Source: Bacteroidota bacterium (GTDB lineage: Bacteria; Bacteroidota; Bacteroidia; Chitinophagales; LD1). From it: 11,509 nucleotides of DNA. Location: NCBI GenBank assembly GCA_947457525.1, contig CANGXE010000025.1, positions 1-11,509 of the forward strand. Reading direction: 5' to 3'. Positions 7,352-11,509 of the stretch are shown here, one piece after another; within the stretch, counting starts at the first letter, position 1; the number at the start of each line of letters is the position of its first letter. The notes under the pieces were generated by a model. It was not told the origin of the DNA. It saw nothing but the letters and a program-made list of their open reading frames with translations, and did no database searches. The position numbers and the translations under genes were made by a program.

Positions 7352-10171
7352 TTAGTGCGCTTCGAGCCAGTTTTCACCAATACCAATTTCGGCTTCGATG
7401 GGCACTTTAGTTTTTAGTGCGGTGACCATCTGTTCGTAGATGATGGGTTTGATTCGTTCTACTTCATCGCGGTGGGCATCGAATACTAATTCATCATGAA
7501 CTTGTAAAGTCATTCGTGATTTGAAACCGTGTTGCTTAAACTCTCGATGAATATTAATCATCGCCAGTTTGATGAGGTCGGCTGCCGAACCTTGCACGGG
7601 TGAGTTGATGGCGTTTCGTTCAGCAAAACCACGAACGGTGAAGTTCTTAGAGTTAATATCGCTGAGGTAGCGCCTGCGGCCCATGATGGTTTGCACATAG
7701 CCATTCTCGCGCGCAAACTGAATGTTGTTGTTCATGTAGGCTTTCACTTTAGGAAACTGCACAAAGTAGTTTTCGATGATGCCTTTGGCCTCGGTGCGGC
7801 TCACATTGATATTTTCGGCCAAGCCGAATGCACCTTGTCCGTAGATGATGCCAAAGTTGACGCTTTTTGCTTTATAGCGCATTTCTTTGGTGACTTCTTC
7901 TAGTGGCACATTGTATACTTTGGCGGCTGTGGCAGTGTGTATGTCCAGTTTATTAGTAAATGCTTCGAGCATATTTTCATCTTCGCTGAGCTCGGCCACC
8001 AGGCGAAGTTCTATCTGCGAATAGTCAGCAGAGAGCAACACATATTCTTCGCTGCGCGGAATGAAAGCCTTGCGGATGTGTTTGCCGCGGTCGGTGCGAA
8101 TAGGAATGTTTTGAAGATTAGGATTATCTGAACTCAAGCGACCAGTAGCCGCCACGGCTTGACGGAAAGTAGTGTGAATGCGACCGGTTTGTGGATGTAC
8201 AAGTAAAGGAAGTGTATCCACATAGGTTGATTTTAACTTTGCCAACTCGCGATAGTCGAGAATATACTCTACAATTGGGTGATGTCTGGATAGAGATTTG
8301 AGGGCATCTTCATTAGTAGAAAGTTGACCAGTAGAGGTTTTCTTGCCTTCGAAAGGAAGGTGAAGATGATTATACAAAACATCACTCAACTGCTTGGGTG
8401 AGTCAAGGTTGAAATTCATGCCCGCCAACGAGAAAACATTTTCGCGCACTTCAATCATTTCTTTTTCCAGCAAGGCAGAATAATCGCGCAAAAAAGTTTC
8501 ATCAATGTTTACGCCTTCGCGCTCCATATCGGCCAAAACTATTACTAGTGGATGTTCGATTGCATTTAAAACATTACTTACTTCGCGCTGCTCTACCATC
8601 TGTCCGATTTTGCCTTTGAGTTGCAAAGTGATGTCCGCATCTTCCCCAGCGTATTCAGTAATCTTTTCCATAGCTACATTGCGCATACTGCCTTGGCTCT
8701 TGCCTTTTTTGCCAATGAGCGTTTCGATGCTCACAGGCGAATAGCCAAGGTAAGTTTCACTGAGATAATCCATACCATGTTTAAGATCGGGCTCTACGAG
8801 ATAGTGCGCCAACATCGTATCATATATAGGTAAGCCAACCGACACATCATACTTTTTTAGAATATGTAAGTCGAACTTCACATTTTGTCCAATCTTAATA
8901 TGAGTTTGACTTTCGAGCAAAGGCTTAAAATGAGCCACCGTTTGTTTGGCTACGGTTTGGTCTGCAGAAATCGGTACGTAAAACGCCTCGCCCGCTTGAT
9001 AAGAGAAACTCATGCCCACCAGCTCGGAGGTAAAATAGTCGAGGCCGGTAGTTTCGGTATCGAAACAAAATTCTTTTTGTTCGTTGAGTTTGGCAACTAG
9101 TAGGGAAATAGCTTCGGGTGTGTCTACTGTGATATACGTGTGAGGAGTGTTTTCGATGTTCTTTCCTTTCTCTACAGTTTCATCACTTAGTGCTTCGGCT
9201 TCGCCAAACAAATTACCTTGAGATGAAGGTGTGTTTTTACTTTCGGGTTTCGGAGTTTCTGTGTTGGTGTTGACCGAATAGTCTGTGCCCAGAATTCTTC
9301 TGCCCAAATTCCTAAATTCTAGTTCGGCAAAGATGGCGCCCATCTCTTCTTTGTTTGGTGGATCTATTTTCAGCGCTTCGTCTGTTACTTCAATCGGCAC
9401 ATTGGTATTGATGGTGGCCAGTAATTTACTCATCAAGCCTTGCTCGGCAAAGTTCTTGAGATTTTCGCCTAATTTGCCTTTTACTTTGTCGGCATTAGCT
9501 AACACATTTTCGACTGAGCCATATTCTTTAATCAGTTTCTTTGCAGTGACCTCGCCCACTTTCGGAATGCCGGGAATATTATCCACGGCATCACCCATCA
9601 AACCGAGAATATCAATCACTTGCAGCGGGTTTTCAATCTCCCAGCGATCTTTGATTTGTTGCACGCCCATTATCTCCACATCGCCACCGCTGCGGGCAGG
9701 TTTGTAAATCAAAATATTTTCTTCCACGAGTTGACCAAAATCCTTGTCGGGCGTCACCATATAAACGATGTGACCTTCGGCTGCTTTTTTCTTGGCGATG
9801 GTGCCGATGACATCATCCGCTTCATAGCCTTCAAGTTCGAGAATGGGAATGTTCCAAGCCTTGATAATTCGCTTAATGTAAGGCACAGCAAATAGAATAT
9901 CTTCTGGTGTTTCTTGACGATTTGCTTTGTAATCTGCAAAAGTAGCTTCGCGCTCTACTGAGCCACCCAAGTCAAACACTACTGCCAAGTGAGTTGGTTT
10001 TTCTTTTTGTATCAACTCATAAAGTGTGTTCGTAAAACCACTGATGGCCGACACATTTTGTCCTTTCGAATTTAAGAGTGGATTTTTGCTAAAAGCAAAG
10101 TAAGCGCGAAAGATGAGCGCAAATGCATCGAGTAAGAAAAGTTTATTGTCATCCGTGTGGGCACTGGTCAT
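7352..10171 (-). CDS. polA: DNA polymerase I (5' nuclease, 3'-5' exonuclease, polymerase)
   Basis: A 939-residue family A polymerase for Okazaki fragment processing and repair. The 5' nuclease domain (about 8-300) has the metal ligands visible: D15, D67, the GYEADD segment with E117, D119 and D120, D142 and D144, and D194 and D197. A variable linker rich in Thr, Pro and Ser (about 300-345) follows. The 3'-5' exonuclease appears active: DTETTG at 371-376 (D371, E373), NVKFD with D434, and YAGED with Y507 and D511. Polymerase motif A is DYSQIELR (D716), motif B (O helix) has R765, K769, F773 and Y777, and motif C is VHDELVF (D893). Phenylalanine at 773 corresponds to E. coli F762. The ATG at 10171 gives MTSAHTDDNKLFLLDAF, a normal start. 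A weak TATTTTTA box lies about 20-30 bp upstream. It is monocistronic or weakly linked to rimP downstream. Confidence 0.98.
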   Translation of the reverse strand: MTSAHTDDNKLFLLDAFALIFRAYFAFSKNPLLNSKGQNVSAISGFTNTLYELIQKEKPTHLAVVFDLGGSVEREATFADYKANRQETPEDILFAVPYIKRIIKAWNIPILELEGYEADDVIGTIAKKKAAEGHIVYMVTPDKDFGQLVEENILIYKPARSGGDVEIMGVQQIKDRWEIENPLQVIDILGLMGDAVDNIPGIPKVGEVTAKKLIKEYGSVENVLANADKVKGKLGENLKNFAEQGLMSKLLATINTNVPIEVTDEALKIDPPNKEEMGAIFAELEFRNLGRRILGTDYSVNTNTETPKPESKNTPSSQGNLFGEAEALSDETVEKGKNIENTPHTYITVDTPEAISLLVAKLNEQKEFCFDTETTGLDYFTSELVGMSFSYQAGEAFYVPISADQTVAKQTVAHFKPLLESQTHIKIGQNVKFDLHILKKYDVSVGLPIYDTMLAHYLVEPDLKHGMDYLSETYLGYSPVSIETLIGKKGKSQGSMRNVAMEKITEYAGEDADITLQLKGKIGQMVEQREVSNVLNAIEHPLVIVLADMEREGVNIDETFLRDYSALLEKEMIEVRENVFSLAGMNFNLDSPKQLSDVLYNHLHLPFEGKKTSTGQLSTNEDALKSLSRHHPIVEYILDYRELAKLKSTYVDTLPLLVHPQTGRIHTTFRQAVAATGRLSSDNPNLQNIPIRTDRGKHIRKAFIPRSEEYVLLSADYSQIELRLVAELSEDENMLEAFTNKLDIHTATAAKVYNVPLEEVTKEMRYKAKSVNFGIIYGQGAFGLAENINVSRTEAKGIIENYFVQFPKVKAYMNNNIQFARENGYVQTIMGRRRYLSDINSKNFTVRGFAERNAINSPVQGSAADLIKLAMINIHREFKQHGFKSRMTLQVHDELVFDAHRDEVERIKPIIYEQMVTALKTKVPIEAEIGIGENWLEAH

Positions 10172-10239
10172 GGCGTTGCGTTTAAAAGTTGGGGAGATAA
10201 AAATAACTTTCTAGGCGAAAAGCAATAGCCTACAATGAA

Positions 10240-10296
10240 CGATTATCGGTTGTTAAGCACAACGAAAGCCCGTAGACAACTTAATCAACGATAACG
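10240..10296 (-). repeat. Imperfect inverted repeat (hairpin) spanning the in-frame TGA
   Basis: On the - strand the 5' arm CGTTATCGTTGATTAAG (10296-10280) pairs with CTTAACAACCGATAATCG (10257-10240): 16 base pairs with one A-A mismatch and two single-base bulges, around a 22-nt loop. The TGA codon at 10287-10285 of the small zinc-ribbon-like frame lies in the 5' arm. The structure also forms on the + strand. Its function is unknown. Confidence 0.55.
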
Positions 10297-10398
10297 ACCG
10301 GGTTGAACTAGCGTAAACGTAAGTAGGATGATAACTCTATGGACTAATGTTTTAGGAATACGGGTAGCATCTTTTGAGGCGCAATGAGGGCAAAGCAT
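10243..10398 (-). pseudogene. Small zinc-ribbon-like protein interrupted by an in-frame TGA at a cysteine position
   Basis: The ATG at 10398 opens MLCPHCASKDATRIPKT, with CxxC at residues 3-6. After a hydrophobic middle (RVIILLTFTL, 21-30) the frame reads PGRYR and then TGA (codon 38, 10287-10285). It continues without interruption as LSCLRAFVV to a TAA at 10243-10245. Small bacterial zinc-ribbon proteins commonly have CPxC-S near the start and YRCxxCxxxF near the end; the TGA falls exactly where the first cysteine of the second pair belongs, one base from TGC/TGT. AAAGGAAA lies upstream as a possible ribosome binding site, and an in-frame TAA at 10423-10425 with no other start codon between fixes the ATG. 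It lies between divergent genes, upstream of polA on the same strand. A nonsense mutation, a sequencing error or recoding (selenocysteine) are all possible; the first two are more likely. Confidence 0.5.
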
Positions 10399-10533
10399 AA
10401 AGTAAAAATTTCCTTTGCGATATTAGTTGACTAGTGCTAAGTAATTACACCACTAATGTCGATCTTTCTATTCTTAATGTAATCTTAACATCACAAAAAA
10501 TAAAAGCCTTTTTCTTTGTCAAAAATTGTTGAG

Positions 10534-11229
10534 ATGGCAATAAAGTTAGTAGTATTTGATATGGCAGGAACTACTGTTTCAGACAATGATGATGTGCATG
10601 CGGCACTTATTACTGCCTTTTATCAACATAGTTACAGCATCCGTAGAGTAGATGCCAACAAAGTAATGGGTTGGCCAAAACCAACTGCTATTCACTTTTT
10701 ATTGGATAAAGAGTTTGGGGTAAAGAAACCAAGATTAGAATCATTAACGAAAGAAATTCATCAAACCTTCTTATCAGAAATGATTTCGTTTTATAAAAAT
10801 GATGCTTCCGTTAAAGCTAAACCAAATGCAGAAAAAACTTTTACCGCCCTTAAAGAAAAGGGCATTAAGGTGTGTTTAGACACCGGTTTTTCGCGCGACA
10901 TTGCCGACACGATTATTCAACGCTTAGGTTGGAAAGAAAAAGGATTGATTGATTACTCTGTAACGAGCGATGAAGTAAAGAACGGTCGCCCTTACCCTGA
11001 TTTAATACTCAAGGCTATGCGCTTGGCGGATGTAAAAGACCCGAGAGAAGTAGCTAAAGTAGGCGACACTATCTCAGACTTGCAAGAAGGCAGCGCAGCG
11101 GGATGTCGTTATGTGATAGGTATTACTACTGGTGCTTACAAAGCTGAAGAACTGGCGAAGCATGAACACACGCACCTCATCAACGATTTGCAGGAAATAC
11201 TGGCAATCGTTTCGAGCGAGGCCAACTAA
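10534..11229 (+). CDS. Phosphonatase-like HAD-superfamily hydrolase
   Basis: A 231-residue HAD hydrolase (subfamily I) if started at the ATG at 10534 (MAIKLVVFDMAGTT). A TTG at 10516 would add six residues and is less likely. Motif I is FDMAGTT: nucleophile D9 with Ala, not Asp, two residues later, as in phosphonoacetaldehyde hydrolase PhnX (DWAGTT). The cap has MGWPK with K49 where PhnX has its MGLLK Schiff-base lysine. Motif II is LDTGFS (T117); motif III is KNGRPYPD with K149 and R152; motif IV is VGDTISD (D178, D182). These match the phosphonatase-like family rather than ordinary phosphatases, but the protein is shorter than PhnX (about 265) and no phnW transaminase is in view, so the substrate is uncertain. 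It is convergent with a PhoX-like gene, overlapping it by 4 bp. Confidence 0.85.
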   Translation: MAIKLVVFDMAGTTVSDNDDVHAALITAFYQHSYSIRRVDANKVMGWPKPTAIHFLLDKEFGVKKPRLESLTKEIHQTFLSEMISFYKNDASVKAKPNAEKTFTALKEKGIKVCLDTGFSRDIADTIIQRLGWKEKGLIDYSVTSDEVKNGRPYPDLILKAMRLADVKDPREVAKVGDTISDLQEGSAAGCRYVIGITTGAYKAEELAKHEHTHLINDLQEILAIVSSEAN

Positions 11230-11509
11230 AATCCAGTGATGGCTATCACACTTGTTTTATTAAATGGTGCGGGATTTTTAGAAGAAGGATGCTGTATAGT
11301 CGTAAACATTGTTTTACCATCAGGAGTAAAGAAATTGCCGGTGGTTTCGCAGCCTTCTGGTGCCATCATAAATCGTTGCAAGTCATCAAGCGTGGGATTG
11401 ACAATTGACAAATCAAGAAAATAGATTTCATTGTACGTTTCGCCTTTTGCTTTTACAGCTTCAGTAGCTTTCCCGTTCGTGCCGCTGTGCGAGTCTTCGC
11501 TAATCACTA
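11226..11509 (-). CDS. PhoX/DUF839-like phosphatase, C-terminal part (5' end outside window)
   Basis: The frame is open to the right window edge; the GTG at 11507 is an internal codon. The 94 visible residues include FLDLSIVNPTLDDLQRFM, then CETTGNFFTPDGKTMFTTIQHPS, and end AITGF. The 'E.TG..FTPDG.T.F..IQHP' block is characteristic of the C-terminal beta-propeller of the PhoX/DUF839 family (calcium- and iron-dependent alkaline phosphatases, usually exported). The start and the signal peptide are outside the window. The TAG stop (11226-11228) overlaps the TAA of the convergent HAD gene. Many DUF839 proteins have no demonstrated phosphatase activity, so the family call is firmer than the activity. 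Confidence 0.75.
   Translation of the reverse strand, partial: VISEDSHSGTNGKATEAVKAKGETYNEIYFLDLSIVNPTLDDLQRFMMAPEGCETTGNFFTPDGKTMFTTIQHPSSKNPAPFNKTSVIAITGF

Larger units (their letters stand above)
10172..10533. other. polA / HAD-hydrolase divergent intergenic region
   Basis: A 362-bp stretch between the divergent polA and HAD-hydrolase starts. It contains the small zinc-ribbon-like frame (10243-10398) and its hairpin, described separately. Other sequence: a weak 5-bp inverted repeat TAGGC/GCCTA (10212-10216 and 10228-10232) followed on the - strand by a T-rich run, which could be a poor terminator for the small frame; and ATTAGT/ACTAAT arms (10422-10427 and 10452-10457) upstream of the small frame. 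The last 60 bp before the HAD gene are AT-rich and should hold its promoter, but I see no consensus good enough to call. I found no tRNA, tmRNA, SRP RNA or RNase P RNA signature here. Confidence 0.4.

Noticed and set aside
10285..10287. TGA read as tryptophan (alternative genetic code)
   Set aside because: The GT2 gene ends at TGA with the next gene overlapping it, the proteins in the window are normal with TGG as Trp, and the zinc-ribbon pattern calls for Cys at this position.
10172..10533. Possible 6S RNA, tmRNA, riboswitch or RNase P RNA in the long intergenic region
   Set aside because: None of the conserved sequence blocks of these RNAs is present, and the best structure found is better explained together with the small zinc-ribbon frame.
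10516..10533. TTG start for the HAD hydrolase
   Set aside because: The ATG at 10534 places the first beta-strand and the DMAGTT motif at the usual distance from the N-terminus; the extra six residues are not needed.

Overview
The window looks like a chromosome segment of a member of the Bacteroidota. Evidence: the rimP-nusA-infB order, a Bacteroidota-style promoter (TTTG, 20-nt spacer, near-TAnnTTTG) ahead of rimP, AT-rich start regions with little Shine-Dalgarno signal, and the style of the IF-2 and Pol I proteins. No rRNA, tRNA, CRISPR array or insertion sequence was seen. All three stop codons end genes here (GT2 uses TGA, infB uses TAG, most others TAA), so the standard bacterial code applies.

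Left part (1-2412, + strand): the end of a surface-polysaccharide operon. It holds the C-terminal part of an O-antigen ligase/polymerase-like membrane protein, a family 2 glycosyltransferase and a family 4 glycosyltransferase. Their ends overlap by a few bases, so they are probably translationally coupled. A strong hairpin (2428-2459) separates this operon from the convergent infB gene; its T-tract lies on the infB side.

Middle (2482-7126, - strand): the translation/transcription operon rimP-nusA-infB (ribosome maturation factor, transcription factor NusA, initiation factor IF-2). A good promoter candidate (7183-7214) is followed by a terminator-like hairpin that sits in the presumed 5' leader, 15 bp before the rimP start. 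This layout suggests attenuation. Upstream on the same strand lies full-length polA (7352-10171) with 5' nuclease, an intact 3'-5' exonuclease and polymerase domains. Between polA and rimP is a short coding-like stretch that is open only if a one-base frameshift is corrected.

Right part: the polA upstream region (10172-10533) contains a small zinc-ribbon-like reading frame on the - strand (10243-10398). Its third metal-binding cysteine codon is replaced by an in-frame TGA, and that TGA lies inside an imperfect hairpin. It is most simply a nonsense-mutated gene, but recoding cannot be excluded from the sequence. Next come a phosphonatase-like HAD hydrolase (+) and, convergent and overlapping it by 4 bp, the C-terminal end of a PhoX/DUF839-like phosphatase (-) that runs off the window. 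These two may both concern organophosphorus use.
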